From assembly GCA_900546345.1 (NCBI GenBank), contig URCI01000016.1, positions 1-52,211 on the forward strand: DNA of 52,211 bases, in the 5' to 3' direction. The position numbers were made by a program, and so were the translations under genes. Below, piece after piece: positions 27,634 through 36,800 of the stretch. The notes beneath the pieces are model-generated. The model was given only the letters and a program-made list of their open reading frames with translations. It ran no database searches and was not told where the DNA came from. This DNA comes from an uncultured Prevotella sp. (GTDB taxonomy: Bacteria > Bacteroidota > Bacteroidia > Bacteroidales > Bacteroidaceae). Position 1 is the first letter of the stretch. Each line of letters opens with the position of its first letter.

Positions 27634-30048
27634 ATGAAACTCAATCATATCATACTACCGCTGGCCGCCCTGTTAGTTACAACGGCCTGCGATGACCAAA
27701 TCATGAAATGGGGCACACCCGAGGGTCATGACGAAGTGACGGCCACCGACATCCCACTGGCCGTCAAGGAGGTGCTGGCCAACTACGCACCTATTAAAGA
27801 CTATGCCAAGCAGTACACGCCAAAGATGGTCGTAGGCTTGGGCATGGGAGCCAACCTCTATGCCGAGAACTACAAGGATGTGTACCAAAACCTGGCCAAC
27901 GACAACTTCCAGATGTTCACGCCCGGCAACGCCATGAAGATGGATGCCGTGGTGGGCAACAGTGGCAAGCTGACGTTCACCAACATCGACGCCATGCTCG
28001 ACGCCATGCCATCGGACGTGCGCCTCTACGGCCATAACTTCATCTGGTACCAGCAGCAGTCGCAGACCTATCTGAAGAGCCTCATCGCCCCGACAATGGT
28101 CATCAAGACCGACGGCGACATTGCCAGCGTGCTTGCCAATGGTTCCTTCGATACCGACCTCAGCCCGTGGTCGGGATGGGGCAACAGCTCCACACGCGAG
28201 TGGGTCAAGGCGGGCGAGGACGGCTCGGGATGCGTGCATCTCGTCAACCCCACCGACGCCAACCCCTGGTCGGCACAGATGGTACAGAACTTCTCGTCGC
28301 CTCTCGAACCGGGCAAGACCTACACGCTGCGCTTCAAGGCACGCGCCTCGATAGCGGCCGGAAGTCTGCAGTTCGTCGTGCAGAACAACAAGACCTACAA
28401 AGGCGAAGGGTATGTCACAACCGCCGTCGGCACGAAGTGGCAGACCTATGAACTGACCATCACCACGAAAGCCGACGACCTCAACCAGTTCTGCGTCAAC
28501 TTCGGCAAGGTGGCTGCAGAATACTGGATTGACGACATACAGTTCGGCGAGAAGAAGGAGGACCCGATGACCAACGTCCTCGCCGGCGACGCCACCGACT
28601 TCGAGGGCGGCACCACGGGCGGATGGGGCTCGTGGGGCAGCAATAAGGAGAGCGGTACCGTCGAGAGCGGCAAGGGCAAGGACGGCTCCTACGGCCTCGT
28701 GCTCAAGACGAAGAAGGACGGCAACTACTGGGAAGCACAGTGCGCCTACACTTTCGACACCTACCTCGACGCCTCGAAGAAATACCTCATACAGTTCTGG
28801 GCCAAGAGCAACACCTCGGCCGGCAAGTTGCAGTTCCAGTATCAGAACGGCTCGACCTACGGCTCGCAGGGTGCCTACACCGAGTTCAACGTGGGCACCG
28901 ACTGGACGCTTTGCGAGGCTTCGTTCACCCCGGCCTACGACGACGTGAACCGTATTCTCATCAACTTTGGCAAGGTCGACGGCACCTATCAGATCGACAA
29001 CATCAAGTTCGGTGTGGCCAAAGATCAGGGCTCTGCTGCCGGGGCCAAGGAGTTTATCCTCGCGCGCTCCAGCCGTCCGCGCCGCGCCACGAGCATCACC
29101 TACAAGGTGAAGACCGCCGAAGAGAAGCGCACCGCACTGCTCGGCGCCATGGAGGCATGGATCAAGGGCATGGCCGACCATCTCGCCGAGAAGAAGGTAG
29201 TGCCCTATGGCTATGACGTTGTCAACGAGCCCATTACTGACGGCACCGCACTCGTTCGCGGCGTCGACGAAGGAGCCTTCGGCGGCAGTACCACCGACGA
29301 CGACGGCAATACCACCTACGACAGCGCACCGACGGAGTCGACAACAGAGGGGCTGAACCTCAACTGGGGCGACGGTCGCTTCTACTGGGGTTATTATGTT
29401 AAAGACTATGCTATCAAGGCCTTCCAGTATGCGCGCCAGTACCTTCCCGCCGAGACGAAGCTCTTTGTCAACGACTATAACCTGGAGGTAAGTCCCGCCA
29501 AGCTCGCCGCGCTGGTGAAGTTTGTCAAGGGCATTGACGAGGCCAACGGATCACCCATCGTCGACGGCATCGGTACGCAGGTACACTTCGACCTGCACGC
29601 TGCCACCGACAACACGGTGACCAACGATTCCATCATCAAGGGCCTGCGCACGAAAGTCGACGAGATGTTCCGGTCACTGGCCGCCTCGGGCAAGCTGGTT
29701 CGCGTCACCGAGCTCGACGTGTCACTCGGCACGAGCAGTCCATCGGCAGCACAATATAAGTGCCAAAGCGATTGCTACAAGATGATCTTCGAGTCGTATA
29801 AGGCCAACATCCCGGAGGCTCAGCAGAGTGGTATCACCATCTGGAGTCTTTCAGACAACGAGGCCGAACACGAATATTGGCTCAAGGGCGATGTGCCCAA
29901 TCTCTTCGATGCTTCCTACCTGCGCAAATGGGCCTATAAGGGTGTCTGCGACGGTATCGCTGGCGAAGACCTCGGACTAAAATATGGTGGCGAAGACTAT
30001 AAGGCTTACTACGAGAAGCAAAATGTATCAAGTACTGTAAACGAATAA
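27634..30048 (+). CDS. GH10 endo-xylanase lipoprotein with two carbohydrate-binding modules inside the catalytic domain
   Basis: An 804-residue lipoprotein (lipobox VTTAC). The GH10 barrel starts near residue 45 (VGLGMGANL, PGNAMKMDAV, GHNFIWYQQQ at 133-142), is interrupted at about 160-470 by two similar beta-sandwich modules of the CBM4/9/22 kind (each with PWSGWG or GGWGSWG near the start and WIDDIQFG or QIDNIKFG at the end), then resumes. The acid/base is Glu532 in DVVNEPI and the nucleophile Glu693 in RVTELDVSLG; FVNDYN, GIGTQVHFD and IWSLSDNEAE are also present. A split GH10 domain is known from Prevotella and Bacteroides xylan loci (Xyn10C type). It cuts xylan at the cell surface. Two usual residues differ: Tyr139 where His follows Trp, and Met103 where Trp follows MK. 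Last gene of the operon; terminator downstream. Confidence 0.93.
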   Translation: MKLNHIILPLAALLVTTACDDQIMKWGTPEGHDEVTATDIPLAVKEVLANYAPIKDYAKQYTPKMVVGLGMGANLYAENYKDVYQNLANDNFQMFTPGNAMKMDAVVGNSGKLTFTNIDAMLDAMPSDVRLYGHNFIWYQQQSQTYLKSLIAPTMVIKTDGDIASVLANGSFDTDLSPWSGWGNSSTREWVKAGEDGSGCVHLVNPTDANPWSAQMVQNFSSPLEPGKTYTLRFKARASIAAGSLQFVVQNNKTYKGEGYVTTAVGTKWQTYELTITTKADDLNQFCVNFGKVAAEYWIDDIQFGEKKEDPMTNVLAGDATDFEGGTTGGWGSWGSNKESGTVESGKGKDGSYGLVLKTKKDGNYWEAQCAYTFDTYLDASKKYLIQFWAKSNTSAGKLQFQYQNGSTYGSQGAYTEFNVGTDWTLCEASFTPAYDDVNRILINFGKVDGTYQIDNIKFGVAKDQGSAAGAKEFILARSSRPRRATSITYKVKTAEEKRTALLGAMEAWIKGMADHLAEKKVVPYGYDVVNEPITDGTALVRGVDEGAFGGSTTDDDGNTTYDSAPTESTTEGLNLNWGDGRFYWGYYVKDYAIKAFQYARQYLPAETKLFVNDYNLEVSPAKLAALVKFVKGIDEANGSPIVDGIGTQVHFDLHAATDNTVTNDSIIKGLRTKVDEMFRSLAASGKLVRVTELDVSLGTSSPSAAQYKCQSDCYKMIFESYKANIPEAQQSGITIWSLSDNEAEHEYWLKGDVPNLFDASYLRKWAYKGVCDGIAGEDLGLKYGGEDYKAYYEKQNVSSTVNE

Positions 30049-30058
30049 AGGAAAAATG

Positions 30059-30082
30059 TAATTGACCGCTTCAGGTCAATTA
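30059..30082 (+). terminator. Hairpin just after the xylanase gene
   Basis: TAATTGACC (30059-30067) pairs perfectly with GGTCAATTA (30074-30082), 6-nt loop. There is no T run after it, so it may protect the 3' end or act together with the next terminator. Confidence 0.45.
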
Positions 30083-30152
30083 CGCTGCGCGTCAGCATGA
30101 CATCCTGCAAACTCTCTTTATGAGTTAGCGGGCAATCATCAAGCTGCTATAG

Positions 30153-30196
30153 AAGGCTTCCATTCGCAAGAACTCACGCGAATGGAAGCCTTTTTT
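30153..30196 (+). terminator. Rho-independent terminator of the xylan operon
   Basis: A perfect 15-bp stem (30153-30167 with 30178-30192), 10-nt loop, followed by six T (30191-30196). It closes the susC-to-xylanase operon about 105 nt after the stop. Confidence 0.88.
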
Positions 30197-30239
30197 GTGC
30201 ATACACGATTTACCTCTTCCATTATATACTTTTCTCTTG

Positions 30240-30270
30240 TTGAGATTCTCAAATATTTTTCGTAAGTTTG
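30240..30270 (+). promoter_or_regulatory. Bacteroidetes promoter of the DUF5106 gene
   Basis: TTG (30240-30242), 20-nt spacer, TAAGTTTG (30263-30270). Predicted start near 30274, about 30 nt before the first ATG. Confidence 0.75.
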
Positions 30271-30303
30271 CAAGTGAAACAGAAAATACGTAACGCATAC
30301 ATC

Positions 30304-31146
30304 ATGCAAAGCCCAAGATATGAAGCGACCATGAAAGACTCGATAAGGAAGAAACTGCAAAGTGTGGCCATTGCCATGGCCACCGCCCTATGGCTCTGTG
30401 CGGCCTCCGCCACGGCGCAGACCACAGAGTTTCCCTACCCTTCGCTTCCCGACACGTTGCGGGAGCCGCAGGCCAGGGCCGACTATCTGCTGCTGCACTA
30501 CTGGGATCATGTCGACTTTGCCGACAGCACACTTCTCTACTCACAGACCTATGGCGAACAGGCCTTTGTCAACTACATCGACCTTCTGGGTCGCTTTGGC
30601 AAGAACGTAGGAGCGAAGAGTGCTCAGAACTTCATCGACAAGGCATGGAGCCAGACCGTAGCCAAGCGCCGCTTCGACAGCCTCATCGACCATTATCTCG
30701 AGTCGGGAGACTCGCCCTTGCGCAACGACCGGACCTATCTGCTGCTGCTCAACGCCATCACCCACAACAGCCACACCGACGCCACGGAGCGCGAGCGCTA
30801 TCTGTTCCGGGCACAACAGGCTGCCGTCAATCTCCCAGGCGACACGGCACGCAACTTCACCTTCGTCGGCGATGACGGCCGCAAGCACAGCATCCGAGAC
30901 TACCGAGGACAAAGGGTCTGCCTCTTTTTCTACGACCCCGACTGCGAGAACTGCCACACGACATGGGCTTGGATGCAGGCCCATCCGCTGCCCGCCGACA
31001 TCAAGGTGCTGCGGATCAAAGTCAATGACACACTCTACAGCTTATACGCCATCAAAGCCACGCCCACCCTCTATCTCCTCGACAAAGATAATATCGTCGT
31101 ACGCAAAGACTGCACACCCGAGGAATTGCTGCAAGCATTCAAATAA
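30304..31146 (+). CDS. DUF5106/thioredoxin-like secreted protein
   Basis: A 280-residue protein from the ATG at 30304; a second in-frame ATG at 30331 (MKDSIRKKLQSVAIAMATAL) gives a more compact signal peptide and may be the real start. Cleavage is likely near ATAQT. The N-terminal half (RADYLLLHYWDHVDFADSTL, AFVNYIDLLGRF) matches the helical DUF5106 domain; the C-terminal half is a TlpA-like thioredoxin fold with a CxxC in FYDPDCENCHTTW, and cis-Pro region KATPTLYLLD. Such proteins are periplasmic thiol-disulfide reductants or sensors in Bacteroidetes. It has its own promoter and the next gene has a separate one, so it is probably monocistronic. Specific partner unknown. Confidence 0.85.
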   Translation: MQSPRYEATMKDSIRKKLQSVAIAMATALWLCAASATAQTTEFPYPSLPDTLREPQARADYLLLHYWDHVDFADSTLLYSQTYGEQAFVNYIDLLGRFGKNVGAKSAQNFIDKAWSQTVAKRRFDSLIDHYLESGDSPLRNDRTYLLLLNAITHNSHTDATERERYLFRAQQAAVNLPGDTARNFTFVGDDGRKHSIRDYRGQRVCLFFYDPDCENCHTTWAWMQAHPLPADIKVLRIKVNDTLYSLYAIKATPTLYLLDKDNIVVRKDCTPEELLQAFK

Positions 31147-31167
31147 CATTAAAAAGCAGCCCACGGC

Positions 31168-31198
31168 TTGGTGGTCTCGGATGAAATACGTATTTTTG
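31168..31198 (+). promoter_or_regulatory. Bacteroidetes promoter of the cation transporter gene
   Basis: TTG (31168-31170), 20-nt spacer, TATTTTTG (31191-31198); leader about 37 nt to the ATG at 31239. Confidence 0.7.
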
Positions 31199-31238
31199 CC
31201 GCCGTTTATCGATTGTTCATTAATTGATCGTTAGTACC

Positions 31239-32189
31239 ATGAAAACAGAAAGAGAGAAACGGGCTACGCGCGTGACACTCTACGGTGCGGCCATCAACAT
31301 CATTCTTGTCGTCTTCAAACTCATCGCCGGTGTTCTCGGACATTCGGCGGCTATGATTGCTGACGGCATACACTCACTCAGCGACCTGCTCACCGACGCG
31401 GTGGTGATCATCTTCATGAAACTCAGCTCACGGCCACAAGATGAAGACCATGACTACGGCCACGGCAAATACGAGACACTGGCCACTGCCATCATCGGCA
31501 TGGCACTCTTTGTCGTCGGCCTCGGCATCTGTTACGGAGGTGCGGTGAAGATATGGGCAGCACTGCAAGGCCAGCAACTCGGACAGCCGGGATGGATCGC
31601 GCTCATCGCCGCACTCCTCAGCATCGCGCTCAAAGAGTGGTGCTTCCAGTTCACCGTGCGCACAGGACGCGCCATACAAAGCGAGACCGTCGTCGCCAAC
31701 GCCTGGCACCATCGCAGTGACGCACTATCGTCGGTGGGCACGGCTATCGGCATCGGTGGCGCCATCGCACTCGGTCCGTCGTGGGCTGTGCTCGACCCGA
31801 TCGCAGCTGTGATCGTCAGCGTGCTCATCGCCATCACCGCATGGAAACTCATGGCCAACGCCTTAGGCGAACTGCTGGAAAAGAGTCTCCCCAAGGCTAT
31901 GGAGAAAGACATTGAACACACCGTCACCGAAGACCCAAAACTCAGCGACATACACCATCTGCGCACGCGCCGCATCGGCAGCCATATCGCCATCGAGATG
32001 CACGTGCGCATGCCCGGTGACCTGACACTGGTGCAAGCGCATCAACTGGTCAGCAGTGCTGAGAAGCGACTGCGCGACCGTTTCGGACAAGGCACGTTTA
32101 TCAGCATTCACATGGAGCCGGAAAAGAGCAGCCTCACCCCCAAGCCCCTCTCCAAAAGAGAGGGGAGTGAAATGCTGGATAAACAGTAA
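31239..32189 (+). CDS. Cation diffusion facilitator family metal efflux protein
   Basis: A 316-residue inner-membrane protein of the CDF family with six predicted membrane helices. The zinc-site motif of helix 2, ADGIHSLSDLLTDAV, and that of helix 5, WHHRSDALSS, are both present, as in FieF/ZitB-type exporters that swap Zn2+, Fe2+ or Cd2+ for protons. The cytoplasmic C-terminal domain (about 205-295) has HHLRTRRIGSHIAIEMHVRM. I start at the ATG at 31239, not the upstream TTG. Odd feature: the last 20 or so codons (SSLTPKPLSKREGSEM) are read from a REP-like palindrome that covers the 3' end, so the tail is probably not part of the ancestral protein. Metal specificity cannot be told from sequence. 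Confidence 0.92.
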   Translation: MKTEREKRATRVTLYGAAINIILVVFKLIAGVLGHSAAMIADGIHSLSDLLTDAVVIIFMKLSSRPQDEDHDYGHGKYETLATAIIGMALFVVGLGICYGGAVKIWAALQGQQLGQPGWIALIAALLSIALKEWCFQFTVRTGRAIQSETVVANAWHHRSDALSSVGTAIGIGGAIALGPSWAVLDPIAAVIVSVLIAITAWKLMANALGELLEKSLPKAMEKDIEHTVTEDPKLSDIHHLRTRRIGSHIAIEMHVRMPGDLTLVQAHQLVSSAEKRLRDRFGQGTFISIHMEPEKSSLTPKPLSKREGSEMLDKQ

Positions 32190-32341
32190 GGGGGTTGATC
32201 GCAAAGCTATCATTAACATGATGCTGAGCTACAAGTAATAAGATATACATATATAATAATCAAAAAACATAGCCATCAACACCACCCGTTTAACCCTGTA
32301 ATCACTCCCCTCTCCTTGGAGAGGGGTACGGGGGTGAGGCT
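32131..32341. repeat. Inverted pair of the CCCCTCTCC/GGAGAGGGG palindrome
   Basis: One copy at 32131-32168 lies inside the 3' end of the cation transporter gene; the inverted copy at 32306-32341 ends 10 nt before the start of the PBP4-type gene. Flanks (GCCTCACCCCC) and core match the pair at 534-668. The DNA between is AT-rich with no gene. Confidence 0.8.
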
Positions 32342-32350
32342 GATATTATC

Positions 32351-33649
32351 ATGCACACTTATATCACACGCATAGAGCGAGAGAGCAGAAGAGGCAGAGG
32401 TGTCTTTTTCCTTGCTCTCGTCCTTTTTCTCCTTGCTTCTTGCGGCGGCAAGAAAGAAGACAAGGCCAAGACGGCAACACAGAAACAGGAAAACAACATC
32501 GCCGTGGACACGGCCTTGCAGACACGGCTGAAAAAGTTCGCCGCTGCTCCCCGCTGCAAGGGGCTCTTCGGTTTCTATGTCTATGATCTCACCGCCGACA
32601 AGCCAGTGTATGGCGAGGGCGAGAAGGTGACGATGTCGTCAGCCTCCTGCCTGAAGCTGATCACCGGCGTGGCAGGACTGCAACTCCTCGGCACGGACTA
32701 CACCTATCCCACATCGCTGTGGACAACGGGTGCGATGAAGGGTGATACGCTGCAAGGCAATGTCATCTTTAAAGCGCAGCTCGATCCACAACTCAACGAG
32801 CCCGATCTGAAGATGTTTACGCACGCGTTGAAGAAGAAAGGTATTAAGAAGTTCAACGGCAAACTCGTGCTCGACCTCGTGCTCCACCAACCGGTGACAA
32901 GCGAACAGCACTGGTATCCCTGGGATCTGTCATTCTCGCGCTATGGCATCCTGTACAAAGGTGACCAAAAGGTGCGCAAGGCAGTGACAACAGCCTTCCG
33001 CCAGGCAGGCTACCAAGTGGCTGACAGCCAGGTGGTCTACGGCGGACTGACACGCGACGCCCGTCTGCTGTTTCGTTTCCGCCGCCCTGTAGACTACGTG
33101 ATCAAGAAGATGTGGAAAAACAGCAGTAACACACAGGCCACGTCACTGCTCTATACCATCGGCTATCATCTCGACAAACGCGGTAACCTGCCGGCTGTCG
33201 GCGTGGATTATCTCCGTGGCTTTGTACGCGACAGCCTGGGACTGAAAGACAAGCGCATCGTCATCCACGACGGCTGCGGACTGTGCACCTACAACCATCT
33301 CTCAGCCGAGGTACTCGTCGCCGTACTGCGCTATGGCTATCAGCGTCCGGCTATCTACAAGAAGCTGCATACGTGGCTGGCCATCTCAGGTGTGGACGGC
33401 ACGCTGCGCGCGGAACTCAGCGACCCGAAACTTAAAGGCTTGGTACGCGGCAAAACGGGTACGCTGTCCCATCCCTTTGGCATCAGCTCGCTGGCCGGAT
33501 ACTGTAAAGGTGCTGACGGTCATCTGCTCGCCTTCGCGATCATGGACAACGACATGAGCGTCCTCGATGCCCGCGTGCTGCAAAAGAAACTCTGTCTGGC
33601 CATGACCGACATCAACCATAGCAAAGGACAACAAAAAAAGACAAAGTAA
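32351..33649 (+). CDS. dacB: PBP4-type D-alanyl-D-alanine carboxypeptidase/endopeptidase (peptidase S13), lipoprotein
   Basis: A 432-residue protein with a signal sequence ending in the lipobox LLASC, so it is probably anchored by lipid, unlike E. coli PBP4. The active-site triad of the S13 family is present: Ser99-x-x-Lys102 in SASCLKL, Ser258-x-Asn260 in NSSNTQAT, and Lys368-Thr-Gly in RGKTGTL. The usual DGSGLS loop appears as DGCGLC. It would cleave the terminal D-Ala or cross-links of peptidoglycan in the periplasm. The size is near that of compact S13 members. An inverted REP-like copy lies directly upstream, so its promoter is not clear. A shared terminator follows at 33742. Confidence 0.9.
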   Translation: MHTYITRIERESRRGRGVFFLALVLFLLASCGGKKEDKAKTATQKQENNIAVDTALQTRLKKFAAAPRCKGLFGFYVYDLTADKPVYGEGEKVTMSSASCLKLITGVAGLQLLGTDYTYPTSLWTTGAMKGDTLQGNVIFKAQLDPQLNEPDLKMFTHALKKKGIKKFNGKLVLDLVLHQPVTSEQHWYPWDLSFSRYGILYKGDQKVRKAVTTAFRQAGYQVADSQVVYGGLTRDARLLFRFRRPVDYVIKKMWKNSSNTQATSLLYTIGYHLDKRGNLPAVGVDYLRGFVRDSLGLKDKRIVIHDGCGLCTYNHLSAEVLVAVLRYGYQRPAIYKKLHTWLAISGVDGTLRAELSDPKLKGLVRGKTGTLSHPFGISSLAGYCKGADGHLLAFAIMDNDMSVLDARVLQKKLCLAMTDINHSKGQQKKTK

Positions 33650-33727
33650 CAGAAGCAATAGAAGTAGTAACAAAACCAACAGAAGTAACAAAAGCAACAA
33701 AAGTTACAGAAGCAACAGAAGCCACAT
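33650..33727. repeat. Low-complexity AACAGAAGCAAC tract
   Basis: About 78 nt of degenerate 9-12-nt units (ACAGAAGC, AACAAAAGT) directly after the dacB stop, poor in T on the plus strand. It gives a poly-leucine reading frame on the other strand, which I treat as spurious. Confidence 0.6.
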
Positions 33728-33741
33728 CAACAAATCTATAT

Positions 33742-33787
33742 AAAACGGATTAGGACATGCCATGATGGTCATCCTAATCCGTTTTTT
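33742..33787. terminator. Convergent terminator between dacB and the giant gene
   Basis: AAAACGGATTAGGA (33742-33755) pairs perfectly with TCCTAATCCGTTTT (33772-33785), followed by more T on the plus strand (to 33787); on the minus strand T-rich sequence follows as well. It serves dacB (plus) and the giant gene ending at 33807 (minus). Confidence 0.85.
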
Positions 33788-33806
33788 TGTTTGATCATAA
33801 CTGAGC

Positions 33807-36800
33807 TTAGAGCCCCACTTTCTTACTCCTGTTATTGACTGTCACGACATACACGCCATGCACCAAGGGCTGGGAGACGAAAGTATCGGACGAAGCACGC
33901 CCACGTGTCACCGGCGCACCGGAGAGTGTGCGGATGATCACCAGATCATCTGTGTGGACACCGTTGACTTGCAGACGTCCTTCAACAACACGCACCGTCC
34001 ACGACGCATCGCTCTCTTCCTTCGAGATCCTTGTGCCATCGGGCCTTACGCCACCTATCTGTAGCGTCAGTCGGTTGTCGGTAAGGCCCGGTGTGGCCTG
34101 GAGCGTGTAAGACGAAAGTGTGAGGTCGGTGACGGCACCCGTCATCTTGTCTTTCAGCCATACACTCTGTCCGTCAAAGGCGTCAGCATCGGGCAGCGAG
34201 ACGGTCAGCTGGCTGGCTCTTGCGGCACGGTAACCCATTGCCATCTCCACGCCCACCGGCGCCTGACCGGCCAATGAGAGCGCCACACCGCTGTTGTCAA
34301 GCAGATAGACCTGCGGCACGCTGTCGTTGAAGCTCTGCCACTTCACGCCGTCGGAGCCGATGTTGAACGCCAGTTGCTTACTGTCCTCATCGGCCTTCAC
34401 CTCCACATCATCAGTGAAACCGGAATCGTCAGACAGTGCCACAAAAGGTTTGGCGGCAGGGTCAGGGGTCTTGCTCGGCAGCGGTGGCAGGGCAAAGGTC
34501 ACCTTCTCCGTCTTGCCATCGCCGATAACCGCCGTCTGCGTGAAGAAAGCATTACCGAAGTCGAGTGTCGAGCCAACGGCCCAACTCTGCGAGGTTGTGA
34601 ACTTGTTGCCGTTTTCCGTAACTGTGTAGAACACATGCGGTGCGCTCATGTCGTAGGTCGTGCCATCAGCCGAGTGGGCAGTGTTGTAGCCGCTGACGAG
34701 CCACGGCATGCCCTTGAGGTTCCAGCCCATGTTCTCCAACTTCGTAAAGTGGGCCGAGCCGTCGATGGGCACCTGGTTGTATTGCGTCAGCGTCACGGTC
34801 TTGGCATTCCCATCCTCGGTATAGACATAGTCGCCCTCTTTACTTCCGAAGCCTGTGAAACGGATATCGGTGGCTTCGGTGAGCGGCGTGCCGAAGTTCA
34901 GCAGCCAGCCGTCGCAAGCCTTCACGGCAGTAGACGTCATCATCTCCCAGCACGGCGAGTCGGAAGTATGGAAATCGTAGTCCCATGCCGAACGTGTCTT
35001 ACCATTGTAGGTTTTGCCCGTCGGGATGGTGTACTTCGTCTCCGTGATATTGCCGTTATCGTCCGTTTCCGTGGTCAGCGCATTGGCGTAGTCGTACGGG
35101 AACGGCATCGACATCAGCGTGTATTGCATCTGCGCCGGGAACGAGCGCTCGGCGGCGACGTAGGCGGCATGCACCACGTTGCCATTGCCATAGAGCGAGG
35201 CACCCGTCTTCAGCAGCAGATAACCCGGCATGAAAGCGTTCTCACTCGTGAAGATCTGGGTGCCGCCCTCCGTACTGCCCAACGACAGCGACGCATTCTT
35301 ACCAATATACACCACACTGCCCTCGTGAGGATAGTGGTTGTCGGCAGCCTTGGCGTAGCGTGAGTCGCCGTCGGCAATGCGCCAGGTCTCAAAACAGCCC
35401 ATATCGACTGTCCCGCCCAACATGCGCGGATTGCCCAGCACGTCGCGGTCGCTTGTCAGATTGACGTAATCTTTGAACTGCTCGGGCAATGTAAGCGTAT
35501 TGTTACCCGCGTTGATTGCCTTGCTATCCTCATGCAACTGATAAAAATAAGGTGCATGATTGGTGAGGAATGTCGGCAGGGTATAGACATTGCCCGTGCG
35601 CAGGTAGGGCGCAAAGGGATTGCCCGTGGCCGCATAGCAGTTGGTATAGGTGCCACTGCCACTGGTGTCGGCAGCCTTGTCACCACTATTGTAGTCGAGA
35701 CCGTTGATGACCGCGCCAGCATTGCTGACTGTCTTCTGTCCCGCGGCATCAGCCACAACAGTGCAATTGAGCATCGTGCCGTCGCTGCCCACATTGACGA
35801 GCGGCTGATCCGAGGCCACACTGTTGCCATAGATGAGTGCGTTGTAGAGCAGTCCGTGCTGGAGGTTGACCACGGGATAACCCCTACCTTGGTCGTCGTC
35901 GTTGACCGTGTTGCCGTCAATCATGATGTTGCGCAACACAAGGTCACTAATGTCGTCAGAGATATTCACGGCCGGTGCTGTGAGTGCATCACTGCTGCGC
36001 ACTTCGAAACCATCAATAAGTGTGCCAAGGGCATAGTCGGTGGCCATCGTCGCAATACCCGCAATGCGCGTGCGCTTCGTCGTCTTTGCTGCCAAGCCCG
36101 GCCGGTCAGTGCGCACCTTATTAATATAGGTAGCAATCGCATCGTTCTCGAACGATCGTGCACCATTGTTGTACATGACGTCGCCGCTTGTACCGTCCTT
36201 CACGGCCTCAGGCTCCGTGTTGTAGGTCTGTGCGATGCTGCCATAGACACTCACGCCATTGCGCAAGGTGATGGTTTCCGGCGTCACATTGTCGTCGCCG
36301 CCTTTGATGAAGACATACGACTTGGCCTGGTCTTTCTTGTCAGCGTTCTTATTAAAATAGGTATAGACAGCCGCGGCATCGATGGCGCGCTGCACCATGC
36401 CATTACCATAGGCATCCTGCCACGACAGTCCCGTCATGTTGCCCACCACTTTGTTCGGTTCGACGAAGAGCACGCGCTGCATGGCCGACGAACACTCATA
36501 GGCGCCACGCTCCATGCTGCCGTCGTAGAGACGTACCTTGTAGGCGAGGTCCTTGGTGTAAGCCGTGTCGGCAAGCATCGTCAGAATGTTTTTCTCATCA
36601 AGCGTCACTTCGGCACCCGTCTTATCCTTGATCTTCATGTCCCGCACCCAGCCCAGCACCTTTTGCGCATAGAGCAGGTAGTTGGCACGCGTCAGCGTGC
36701 GCACACCCGGGTTGATATGGTAGTCGCGGAGGCTAATATCCTTGCCGTCACCATTGACGAAGTTCGGACCCTCCATGGCGTTGTAGTTGCGGCTGTCGAG

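Noticed and set aside
33386..33700. Minus-strand 104-codon frame beginning with a poly-leucine stretch
   Set aside because: Comes from the low-complexity tract after dacB and the dacB antisense strand; no promoter.
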